A stretch of 64,000 bases of DNA from contig JALECJ010000007.1 in assembly GCA_023515745.1 (NCBI GenBank), positions 620,001 through 684,000 of the forward strand, in the 5' to 3' direction. Below are positions 23,669 to 33,962 of the stretch, piece after piece. The stretch is from Amoeboaphelidium protococcarum (taxonomy: Eukaryota > Aphelidiomycota > Aphelidea). A program made the translations under genes and the position numbers. Under the pieces are notes generated by a model. That model did no database searches, was not told the DNA's origin, and saw only the letters and a program-made list of their open reading frames with translations. How positions within the stretch are numbered: position 1 is the stretch's first letter; the number at the start of each line of letters is the position of its first letter.

Positions 23669-25846
23669 ATGCCAGTTGAGTAAAAGACTGCGGATGATAT
23701 TGACCAGCTGTGGAAGTTGACGGACAAGAATGGGAATGGTCTGTTGGATACTCAGGAGTTGAGCAAGATGCTGAAGAAGCTCAACTTTGAGTGTAGTTCA
23801 CAGAATGTGTAGTCACTTTGTCAAAGCGCTAACCTTTAGTCGAAGAAGGAGTATAACAAGAATGAGTTTAGACAGATTTACCAGCATTTGAAGGTGAACT
23901 CCAATCAAGCGATTCGATTGTATTTTACTCACTGTGTGGCTGCTGGTAGCGGCGATGGAGCTAGTGCGACTAAAGAGTAGTTCAAGTAGTGGCTCTTGAA
24001 TGTATAAGGTGTAAGCTCGCAGGTTGCAGATTAGGTGATGGGTGGAGTATCTGGTGATAAAGTGACGTTTGAGTAGTTTTGTCAGTATCTGTTCAGCGAT
24101 CAGAACAATGCCTATGATGTGTAGAAGCGTCGTGTTTATCAAGATATGACCAAGCCCTGGACCTGGTATTACATCAACTCGTCTCACAACACGTATCTAA
24201 CCGGTAATCAGTTGGACAGCAAGTCTTCTACCAGTTCATATGTTAACGCTTTGAGAATGGGTTGTCGCTGTGTGGAATTAGATGTCTGGGATGGTTAAGA
24301 TAATCAACCGGTTATTTTGCATGGCCACACGCTTACTAGTAAGATTCTGTTTAAAGATGTACTGATCGCTATTAAGGAGAACGCTTTCATTGTGAGTGAG
24401 TATCCTGTCGTTCTATCTCTGGAGGTGCACACCGGGGTGGATTAGCAGGTTGTGATGGCTAATCTGCTGACTGAGGTCTTTGGCGATTCTCTGGTGGCCA
24501 AACCGTTGCATGAAGAGTAATAGGATCATGTACCAAGTCCTGAGCAGTTGAAGCGCAAGATAATCGTCAAGACCAAGAGACACTCTGTAAAGGCGGATAA
24601 GATTGCCCCGGTCACTGTCGCCAGTCCTGATAGAGTGGATACAGATGGTAAGCAGCAGTAATAATAGTAGCTGGATGATGCAAGTTCAAGTGGTAGTAGC
24701 AGTGGAAGCGAGAGTGATAGTTCTTTAAGCACAAAGAGTCCCCAGTCAAAATCTACCGTAGGCGAAAAATCCGTCGAGAAGCAATCATCTGGTAATGGTG
24801 GTAAACCGAAGCTGGGTGGTGGATTGTTTTCTAAGCTGCTTCCTGGTAATAAGAAGAAGTAGGACAATGATAGTAGTAAGACTAAGGGTGCCTCTAGTGT
24901 GGCGTCATCTTCCGTTGACAGTAACGTAGATAGCGAGGCCAAAAAGAAGTTGAAAGTTGCCACTGAACTCGCGTCTCTAGCCATCTATATGCAGTCAAAG
25001 AAGTTCAAATCATTCAAAGAGAGTTCTGGTGAATTTAATGGCTTAAGCATTGCCTCTTTGTCGGAGAATAAGGCGTTGAAGTTGATTCGCAAAGGATCAA
25101 AATCTGATACTTTGCATGAGTTTATCAATTTTACAATAAAGGCATTTGCGCGTATTTATCCGAAAGGTACCAGAATTGATTCTTCCAACATTGATCCTCA
25201 GGTGTATTGGATGGTTGGTTGTCAGATGGCGGCACTGAATCTGTAGCATCATGATTAGTCTCTTGAAATCAATCATGGCCTCTTCTTATAAAATGGTAAC
25301 TGTGGATACGTTCTGAAAGCTGATCAATTGTTACCGGATAAAGTTAGCGGTACACCGAAGTTATTTCGTCAGTTAAGAGTCACGGTGCTAGGAGGCTTCA
25401 AGTTGCCAAAGCCTAATCTTGAGATGCAAGGTGAGATTATCGATCCGTATGTTGAAGTGTCTGTTATTGCTCCATCACCAAGCGAAGAATTGGGCATCGT
25501 CAAGATGGTCAGTAAGACACCGCAAGTTAACAATAATGGTCTGACTCCTGTATGGGCTCAAGATTTGGACTCTTGTACGAGTGCTTAGTAAGTAACTCAG
25601 AAGTTTGCGTCTCAATCGTTCAATTTTGATCAACTGTTGTCGAATCCATTCGCTGCAGTTAGACCAGAGTTGACGTTCTTGAGATTTAATGTCATTGATG
25701 AAGATGTTGGTAAAGATTAGCTGCTGGCATATGCTGCTATCCCTCTGAATTGCCTCTCGAAGGGATTGCGTACCGTTTAGCTGTATACACCTGGCGCCAA
25801 TCTGTTGCAAGACTCCTTCCTCACTGTCTTTATTGACTTGAAGTGA
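23669..25846 (+). CDS. Phosphoinositide-specific phospholipase C without PH domain
   Basis: 725 residues, one exon. It hydrolyses PIP2 to IP3 and diacylglycerol. Order: EF-hands from residue ~10 ([14 protein letters not shown]), X domain from ~160 with both catalytic histidines ([11 protein letters not shown], ~172; LHGHTLTSK, ~217), a basic Ser/Lys-rich X-Y linker (~300-415), Y domain ([29 protein letters not shown]) and a C2 domain ([12 protein letters not shown] to DPYVEV). No N-terminal PH domain is present, as in PLC-zeta and plant PLCs, so membrane targeting probably relies on C2 and the basic linker. TAG codes Gln in several conserved places. The stop is followed by a TGA-rich AT stretch. 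Confidence 0.96.
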
Positions 25847-26016
25847 TTCTCTTAATGGGTGATGAGATTGCATAATTATGACTCTAGTGTGGGTTAAGGA
25901 ATGATCGGATTGTATGAAATTGGCGAATGATATGTATAAATGGAAATGGAATATATCCTAAATAATTCTTTTAAAACTTTTAATCTATTTTACCAAGTAG
26001 AGAAACTACGTGATGA

Positions 26017-26693
26017 TCACTTGAGCAAACCATGCTTGACAAGTTCTGAGCGGACTAGATCAGACTACAATTTTTGAAGATCCTCAGCACTCATTTCAGC
26101 CCATTACCTTCTATTCACTTTCAGCATTTCTGGATGTTCATAGAATTTAGCAATATTCTGCGCGTATGGGTGTTTATCATCAGGGAATATCAGTAGCCTA
26201 TTGATTCTCTTCTATCGCAGCTAATTCTTGGCCAGCATTCCATACACAGCTTTCCTGATCACTTGCTCTGGATTATCGCGCATCATCCTCTCCAAAGACA
26301 CTTCAGTAATACCGCCAGCATAACCGCTGTGGCTGCGATACTTTTTCGTGTCGAGTTTATTACCAGACACCACGATATGACGCGCGTTTATGACAACAAC
26401 ATAATCTCCACAATCATCTACACATTCGCTGATTTACGATTCACTTAATAGCGATATTAAATGGTTTAAAGCAATTAAAGCAAATTTTTAGTCTTACTAG
26501 AAGGATCGTAAATTGGTTTGTGCTCACCCATCAATGTGGTGGCAACTCCTCGCGCCAGTCTTCCCAATACTTGTCCCTTGGCGTCTGCCAGATGCCAGAG
26601 TCTAGCGAATGCTATTCCAGTCTACAATATCGGACATATAATATATACGTTATAAAATACAAAACTATTTACCTTCCCAACAGGTGTAGACAT
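26017..26693 (-). CDS. MRPL13: Mitochondrial ribosomal protein uL13m
   Basis: 181 residues in three exons; introns 26622-26672 (51 nt) and 26418-26497 (80 nt), both ending TGTAG. The first coding exon is only 21 nt (MSTPVGK). The uL13 fold is recognisable: [49 protein letters not shown], then [19 protein letters not shown] and [14 protein letters not shown]. The extended C-terminus and human MRPL13-like start (AFARLW versus TFARIW) indicate the organellar rather than cytosolic protein. TAG gives Gln within the conserved LAKNQLRQ segment. It is imported into mitochondria; no long presequence is evident, as in human MRPL13. Confidence 0.93.
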
Positions 26694-27101
26694 TTTAAAT
26701 ATATTAAAATTGATATATAAATTGCCTTAATCGCGTAAGATGGCTTTATAGATAAAACGCGCTTTAAAATTACAAGCTTAAAGTTGCAGTTCCGAAGCAA
26801 AAAATTACGCGTCACTGTATCAGCCCCTCGCAGTATTACCAAATATCTTTGTTGCCTGATGCGACAGTACTCTAGCAGTATGCCTAGAAGGATTTCTAGG
26901 ACAATTGATCATCTGAGATATATGCGTTTCAGTGACACGCGCCTCTGAGCTTCGAGAACTGAGCTTGTTAAAGATAGTTGAGCTTGAGTCAAAAGAGCAA
27001 TCATTCGGACCTAATACGCTTCCGCTCTATAATATATCATGAAACAGAGGAAGGGAATTTCTAATGCTAGTTTAAACGTTGTTGTTCAGTATTTTTTTAC
27101 C
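26694..27101. other. Intergenic stretch
   Basis: No confident gene. A plus-strand ATG at 26740 opens a short frame (about 39 codons) with a Cys and Ala/Lys-rich helix reminiscent of small twin-Cys mitochondrial proteins, but it ends without the second Cys pair. AAACGCGC is at 26756-26763. Confidence 0.35.
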
Positions 27102-28226
27102 TCATTAATCAACATCACACATCGATGACTCTTGTAGTTCTTTTACATGGAAATTTTCATAATAATTTACAAGACTGTAGACTTTTCGCTACATCTTTAA
27201 ACTTTCATGAGCGATACTTTGAAATTTAGATGCTTCAGTGATAGTTAGCGTTACTTGAGGACATAGCCGAAGCAATTGTTCATATTCCATCACCTGTTCC
27301 ATAGTCCACATTGTTATAGTAATATCCATGAGGCGGCAATTACAATCAAATATCGTATCAGCCAAATTAATCTTTATCAAAGTCTCAATATGAATCCTCT
27401 CAACGCATAATAAAGAAGCATCGACGATCAGCTAAGGTTACGCCAACCAAGGGAATATCGAATGGCAGATATTCAATTGTCTCAGCTAGAAATAATCATT
27501 AAAAAATGGATTCCACGATAATTATACCGAGGAATGCTTGCTGTTCCCATCCAGTGTAGACTAATATGACAAGTCTCTCTTCTCGACTGTTAATGTCAGC
27601 GTTTTAATCAATGAAGTATCAACAATGACAGACGATCCATATAAAGACATTATGCTTTCGAATAGGCGCCATTATAGATGTAAATTTTACAAATTACTGC
27701 TTCCATTGATTAATCCCACTACGAGGTCCACCTACGACGTGTCAAGAGCACAATTATCTGATAGCAAAAACGTTAGAGACTTAAGACTCCTCAAAGAAGA
27801 CGTTCTTTTAATCTCGAATGTATCACCTGCCGAGTAATTAAGTGATATGGTCAAGTGGGTAATCCGTTCCCTTTATAATAAATCCCAAACATCCTACAAA
27901 ATTCTATCATACGGAGACCATAAAATCAGCCGAGTCACTTCAAGTTTTGACATGATCTGCGGCAGGAATGGTATAGAAGATGTAATCTCACAATAGAGTT
28001 CTAGGCTTTTTATATTTTTAAGTGAATATAGAGACCTAAAATATCTACAGGTAGATTACAGCTTTAGCCTCTGCTTGAGATACCGACTAAATGATCGCTC
28101 ATCCACAACGCAAATCTGTTAGTACGGGGCGACATACTCGAATATCATTGAAATTATTTCCAGCGGCAACTTTAGTCTATGGGCATACTAAGTCAAATCA
28201 GTCGTCGAGTGATAAGATTCATCCAT
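27102..28226 (-). CDS. F-box-like / leucine-rich-repeat protein
   Basis: 374 residues from the ATG at 28226. The N-terminus RLKLPLEIISMIFEYV resembles an F-box helix 1, and the remainder has regularly spaced RNI-type LRR strands (SLELYCEI, RLILWSP, HLTISLNY, SLTFLLSDN, LHLQW, TLTLTV, RQLNICHSI, ITITMW, VTLTIT). This fits an SCF ubiquitin-ligase substrate receptor. The frame stays open upstream to a TGA, so an alternative start at 28277 or an upstream exon is possible; 28280-28560 contains further F-box-like fragments in shifting frames. Gln is encoded by numerous TAG/TAA codons. The opposite strand is also TGA-free for 196 codons, but has no comparable periodicity. Confidence 0.7.
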
Positions 28227-28691
28227 TAGGAATTAGTACCATGATAATAATTCAGTGCTACGTGCTCTAACCAACATTGTGTCTAGTGATTTCAAGTTGA
28301 AAATTTCTTGACTTTTAGACAATTGAAACAACGGAAGCGATCAGATTAGAAACAATTTTAAAGTGAATCTCAGGTTTCAGATCCTGTAGAACTCTAAAAT
28401 AGAGAACGCAATAAATTATAGCTAAACAGTGGATAGAGTCAATGCTTCATGATATAATTTTTAATCTCGTTTGTGAATATGAAGTCCTCAACTAAAGCAT
28501 GTAGCACTTATTGCTTCAAGGTCGCGTTGTGACGAATAACCAACGATGTTCATGGCAATCAATACGTGTTCTTGTCATAATGTCAAGTTGGATCCATTTA
28601 ATTATCACCTAAATCTGAAATTTAACACTTATTTTATAACTATCATTCATCAACATACTAAAAAAGCAACTTTTTTTGGAGGTGAAGGAGA
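28227..28691. other. Region upstream of F-box/LRR gene with possible decayed fragments
   Basis: Minus-strand pieces such as an IVGYSSQRDLEAISATC segment (near 28500-28555) and LQDLKPEIHFKIVSNLI (near 28310-28380) resemble F-box/LRR starts but lie in different frames, without consensus introns to join them. They may be relics of a duplicated F-box gene. Confidence 0.3.
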
Positions 28692-29525
28692 TCAGTCAGA
28701 TCTTCTTCTTAGCTCATCACGCGAGTTGAAAGGAGGGAATAAGCTCTTGTCCTACTATGTAGCAGGGAAAGGAGGGAATAAGGAACCTTGATTGAACTCT
28801 TGCTGTTGTTGAGGATTTTGCTGCTGCTACGCCTGACCATTTTATAGCTGCTATGCTTGTTATCTTGCCCAAGCGAGTTCTTACGCAGTCAGAGGAGCTG
28901 ATTCCGCAGAAGACTGACTAGGACCAGCACCAACGGGTGATTAACCACTTCCGACAGCCCCAGGTGCGGGTGCCACGACAGAAGGCCCGGACGATAAGTC
29001 ATCATCGCTGTCACTGTCATACAGAGACTGAGCATTAGATAACGAGGGATGTTAGCCTAACCATACAGTATCTTTTGAATATTAGTTACTACCAGCGCCA
29101 CCCTATTGCCCTGTTCCAGCACCATTCCCACCAGCTTATTGGCTACTTCCAGCGCCACCCGCTTATTAGCTGGTTCCAGCGGCGGCTGGATCAGTGGCAC
29201 CTGGTTGATGCGGTGGCCGACTATGTTAACGGCGACGCATATCTCCACGATGACCACGAGGACGGACTTCGCCTGGTTGCTGACCTGCTGGGCCACCACC
29301 TGATGGACCTCCAGAAGGTCCGTTAGGAGTACCGGTAGGAGGAACCGGAGCTTGCAAACCGCGTCCGGAATTGGTTGAGGCTTATGGTTTGGCAGGGATA
29401 GCCTACTTTTAAGCAGGAGCAGCTTTGACGGCAGGAGCTTTGGCAGATGGAGGTTTAGCACCTGCGTTTTGCGGAAGAGACCATACCAACATGGCCCACG
29501 TGGAAATAATTAGTAAGAATTTCAT
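28692..29525 (-). CDS. Secreted Gly/Pro/Gln-rich low-complexity protein
   Basis: 277 residues, single exon. Signal peptide at residues 1-~18 (KFLLIISTWAMLVWSLP). The mature part is disordered: an Ala/Pro/Lys block, a Gly/Pro block, three near-repeats of GGAGSSQQ/GGNGAGTGQQ type (~118-145), an acidic DSDSDDD patch, a Gln-rich stretch, and two copies of SLFPPF near the C-terminus about 13 residues apart. Repeats encode Gln by mixed TAA, TAG and CAA codons. Extracellular matrix, wall or adhesive proteins commonly look like this, but no homologue was recognised. Divergent from the aquaporin gene. Confidence 0.7.
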
Positions 29526-30235
29526 GATTATTGCTTGAATACAATAGAAAGAAAAGATAGTGGTCCTAGGTATTCTGTTCTGATTGTGCTGGAAATTGTA
29601 CTGATTTGGTGTTCGTGACTTTCCAATAAGATACATGCGCGTGCTGTTTAGTGATCCCGTGTGACCTGGCTGTGTTATACACAAATTTTTGTTCATCGAC
29701 TTGTAAACTTGACATGGACGGTCAAAAATCAGATTAAAACTTATTCAAGTGTTGGAAAGAAGAAGATACTACTTGGACACCCTCTCTCACTTGCTTCATA
29801 TTTTGCATACTGTAATCTGATGTGGCTGCTGACATTTGTAGAATGATCACTAGTTATGGACAGGTTACAGTTGATAGTCACATGGCCTTAACATTGCTAC
29901 AACAGTTAAAGTCGGCGAGCGACAATGCCACATTGCAATTATTAAATTACCTAGTGAATTAAATTATAGCGCGGAAATGTTACCAAGATCTATGTCCAAT
30001 TAAATAACAGCCGTAATCAACTTCAATCATTAGTCAAAGAGTGTTTCTCTGTCTACTGATGTCATAATGTCTTCATAGTGACAACTCCAAGACGTCTATT
30101 TTTATATTCAGCGGTTAAACTTTCTGAGCCTTGGTGGATTAAGCTTTATCGCTCAAACATCGTTTTCTCATCCAAAACAGCCTCATTGTTTCAACTGTGA
30201 GAATCAATAATTAAACATAAGCAATATACGCTAAA
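29526..30235. other. Divergent intergenic region (secreted protein / aquaporin)
   Basis: 710 bp, no supported gene. AGCGCGGAAA is near 29968-29977. No repeats or RNA genes were recognised. Confidence 0.45.
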
Positions 30236-31428
30236 ATGTCAAATTCTGGCTTCGTTCGTATTGATGACAGATAGCAAGATCCACTGAGCTAGAATGCGGG
30301 ATTCGTCGATGATGATGACGATAATCTGTCTCTGTAATCGCAAGATTTGGACAATCCTACTTCAGCTGGAATCAACTCCACTAGATAGGCGGCATCTTTA
30401 TCTCTGCAGTAAAAGTCTGCCGATATACAGGCGGCAGTTGGCAATGTCGTTAATAAAGTCCAAGATTCTATACCGCAAAACTTTGCCGAGTAGCGAAAGA
30501 AGCTATTCAATCTAGATGAGTTCAAGGCTGCCAATCGTAAAGTGGTAAGTTTACACTTATTACTACGAAGATTTCCAACGTTTTGCGTTATATAATCTCA
30601 TTTCCAATCTTGTAGATGATTAGAGCTGCTGCAGCAGAGTTTCTGGTGACTCTCATCTTCATTTTTGTAGTCTGTGCTGTTGGTATCAATGTGACGAGAG
30701 CTGGGCATGCAGATCAAGAAGGCACTGTTGTGGGTGGACTTGCCACGGCTTTCTGTGCCATTGCTCTTATCTATTCTTTTGCAGATGTTTCAGGTGCCAA
30801 TTTTAATCCCGCTGTAACTTTTGCAACCATTGTCACTGGTAAGACCACTCTGGCGAAAGGCTTAGTCTATATTGGGATGTAGTTGTCTGCTTCCTTAATT
30901 GCCATGCTCCTACTGACAATTGTCTTTCCTCCCTCTGTGGCGGCCGATGGAACAGTGACTAGCGTGGTGAGTTCTCTTGTTGTCTCACCTGCCGCTGACA
31001 CTAATCTAGCCAGGGCTTTGGTGATGGAAATTATTCTATCATTCATTCTGGTGTATGTGATATTTGCAACTGCATTTGATACAGTCAATAGTGATCACAC
31101 TGATGTGAAACTGATCGATGCGCGCGGCAATGAAATCAAAGATCCTCAAGCGGCAAAGAAGAATGCCAAAATGACAATCTACACCACAACAGGTTCAAGC
31201 AAGGCCGGATTCGCTCCATTGTCAATTGGACTGACGTTGGGATTCTTGTGCTTTCTTGGTGGTAGTGTCTCTGGTGGCGCGTTTAATCCGGCGAGAGCAT
31301 TCGGCCCGGCCTTGTGCTCTTGGAATGGAAATTATTTGTGGCTGTACTGGTTGGGCGACTTCACAGGTGCAGGCCTTGCTGGACTAGTGTAACAGAAATT
31401 CTTTTCCATTGCTAACCAGAAGAAATGA
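30236..31428 (+). CDS. Aquaporin / MIP family channel
   Basis: 373 residues in two exons (intron 30545-30615, 71 nt, ending TTGTAG). Exon 1 encodes a ~100-residue soluble N-terminal extension rich in Asp, Ser and Gln; exon 2 carries all transmembrane helices. Both half-helix NPA boxes are intact (NFNPAVTF and FNPARAFGPAL). Helices include FLVTLIFIFVVCAVG and LVMEIILSFILVYVIF, with a charged ~30-residue insert between helices 4 and 5. It conducts water or small solutes; two NPA motifs without the usual aquaglyceroporin Asp after the second box lean toward a water channel, but selectivity is not certain. The long N-terminus may be regulatory. Confidence 0.94.
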
Positions 31429-31867
31429 ATTGGCGACTGATGACATTGTAGTACCACAACGGATATTGAATGAATGAATGTCTTAGAATTAAACGTATGA
31501 ATGAGATTGTTTACTTAAAGAGTTGACTAGTGTATATGATTCCTAGTAGGCTGCTCATTAAACTCTCATTGCGTCACCTAACACTGTTTAGGTATAAGAC
31601 GCGTTTCAAACAAAACTGGATGTTTCAAAGCGGCGTACAAACGGATACGCTGAAAGTCAGTCAAACTTGCCCAAAATGAGAAATGCGCAATCTCTGAAAC
31701 AGTTTCATCGCGTTCTAGAGAGAGCTCTTTTCTATTTCTACTCTTCTGTCAGCCGTTTACTCTGCACAGATTCTTACGTGTTCTTTATAAGCATTCATTC
31801 AATATCGCTATTGTCGCTGTATACACTATTAACTGTCTGTCTTTATTTTCAATCTATAGAATAATAT
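31429..31867. other. Intergenic stretch upstream of ASF1
   Basis: 440 bp, no supported gene. GACGCGTTTCAAA lies at 31599-31611. Confidence 0.5.
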
Positions 31868-32926
31868 ATGTCGCTGGTCAATATTCTTGATGTCCAGGTG
31901 TTGGACAATCCGGCTCCGTTCAGAAATCCATTTCAATTTGAGATTACTTTCGAATGTATTGCTGCTCTTGAAGAAGGTATTAACATGTTTACAATTATTA
32001 TATATGCTATATACTCTGAGGCTTGTCCTACTTTTATGATTGTGTAGATTTAGAGTGGAGAATCATATATGTTGGTAGTGCGGAGAGTGAAGAACATGAT
32101 CAAGTACTAGATAACATTATGGTTGGTCCAGTGCCGGTCGGTGTGAACAAGTTTGTATTTTAGGTATGTTTTATTCTATTTCACAGTGAATGCCATTATG
32201 ATCTTGTCAATAAATACCAAATACTTAATTATTTGTAGGCACCAGCTCCTTAGATTGAAAAGATTCCTTCTACAGATGCAATTGGAGTCACTGTAGTTCT
32301 GCTAACCTGCTCCTACTTGAACCATGAATTTGTGCGCGTCGGTTACTACGTCAATAATGAGTATATGGACGAGTAGCTGAAAGAGAATCCTCCTACTGAA
32401 GTGTAATGGGACCGCATCGCACGCTCCATTTTGAGTGACAAGCCTCGTGTCACCCGCTTCCCTATTGCCTGGACTAAAGGTAGGAATTGCCTATTTGGCG
32501 TTGACCCGACACTGTTTGTATTTAATGATTTATTATGTCGTTTTACATTATCTTGTAGAAGGTGAATAGTTAGAACTGCCTGTGGTTGAGGGAAATCCCG
32601 ATGAAGAGCCAGCAGAACTTGACTTGGCTGTACAAGATGTCGATATGGACATGATGAACGACGACGAAGACGATATGGGCGATGATAATGAGGCAGGCGA
32701 TGATCAGGATGAAGATCTTGGTGAAGAAGATTTATGTGAAGATGACGAGGATGATGATGAAGATGAGGAGGAAGACGATGAGGACGATGACGGAGAAGAG
32801 GAAGAGGGTGATGATTAAAGCGGTGAGAGGGCTTTAGATGCTCAGGATTAGATGTAAGCTGATTCCATGATGTAAGATGGCAATGAAGTCACTCAGATCC
32901 AAGTCGCTAGCACAATGTCTGTATGA
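31868..32926 (+). CDS. ASF1: Histone chaperone ASF1
   Basis: 277 residues in four exons; introns 31977-32047, 32164-32238 and 32480-32558 (71, 75 and 79 nt), all ending TGTAG. ASF1 binds H3-H4 dimers for replication-coupled and replication-independent nucleosome assembly. The immunoglobulin-like core (~1-155) is very well conserved: [50 protein letters not shown] and [11 protein letters not shown]. The C-terminal ~110 residues are an extremely acidic Asp/Glu tail, longer than in animals and comparable to the yeast acidic tail. Exon 2 ends in a Gln TAG followed directly by the donor GTATGT. Expressed presumably in S phase; not shown by sequence. Confidence 0.97.
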
Positions 32927-33062
32927 TAAGCGGTATTACATATATGTTGTGATGTTATTTTGATCTTACCATGTTTATTTGTACCATGAACTTTATTATC
33001 ACCTGATAAACTCTTTTGATATCCACTCTTTTGCTTATCAGCGAAATATTATCAAATTGAAA

Positions 33063-33923
33063 ATGACATTAAAATCGCGATTGAATAAGTAATAAAAGTA
33101 GTAGGACAGCAGCCATAAGAAAGCTTCAGGTAGTAATAGCTATAATAGTACCAACCCTGGTATAGCAAAGTAAAAGAAGAAACAGTCTGCCCTTGATAAA
33201 GTGGCCGCGAAACTGAATGGTGCGCGCTTTAGAATGCTGAATGAGTAATTGTACACCACTCCTAGTGATGATTCTTTCACCAAATTTACAAAGGATCCTT
33301 CGCTATTTTAGCATTATCATTGTGGATTCAGGGAATAGGTGTAAGGGTGGCCCATCAACCCGCTAGATGTTATTATCAAGAAGACGCGCTAAATAATAGC
33401 TGATAGATTGAAATCTAATCAAACTACAAGTATCACTGATATGGGATGTGGTGAAGGTCGACTTGCTGTTGAATTATATGACGCGTTTCCCACTCAGAGG
33501 AAGAGCAAAATGCTTAGTATCAACTCATTTGATATGGCCCAGCCCGCTGATAATCCATTAGTAACCGCTTGTAATATCGCGCATACTCCTTTGAAGGATC
33601 AGACATAAGATTTGGTCATTTTCTCATTAGCATTGATGGGCACTGATCATGTTCAGTTTCTTCGTGAAGCGCACAGACTATTGAAGGTTGATGGAATGTT
33701 AATGATTGCAGAAGTTGAGAGTAGATTGAAAAATGGTGGTGGCGGTAATGATGACGGAGCTGGGAAATTTATTCAATTTTTAGAGCATAATGGATTTAAA
33801 GTGAAATCGCGCAAGTAGATCAAGATGTTCATATTTCTAGACTTTATCAAGGTGAATGATAGGTGGAATTGCAAGGATAATAAGTTGCAGTTGCTAGAAC
33901 CATGTACTTATAAGAGGAGATGA
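33063..33923 (+). CDS. RRP8: Ribosomal RNA-processing protein 8 (25S/28S rRNA m1A methyltransferase)
   Basis: 286 residues, one exon. The N-terminus is basic and Gln/Lys-rich (nucleolar localisation). The catalytic domain starts near residue 55: RFRMLNEQLYTTPS, YHCGFREQVQGWPINPLD, the SAM-binding motif I DMGCGEGRLA, then VFSLALMGTDHVQFLREAHR-like sequence and LLKVDGMLMIAEVESR. These match yeast Rrp8 and human RRP8/nucleomethylin, which methylates N1 of an adenine in large-subunit rRNA. TAG and TAA give Gln in conserved LNEQLY and REQVQGWP. The start is the first ATG after upstream TGAs. Confidence 0.95.
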
Positions 33924-33962
33924 ATATGATTATTTAGAGTGTATTCTTATGCGATGATGTCA

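Noticed and set aside
27625-28212. A 196-codon TGA-free plus-strand frame
   Set aside because: It is antisense to the F-box/LRR gene, whose frame shows regular LRR periodicity; the plus-strand frame has no domain or composition bias.
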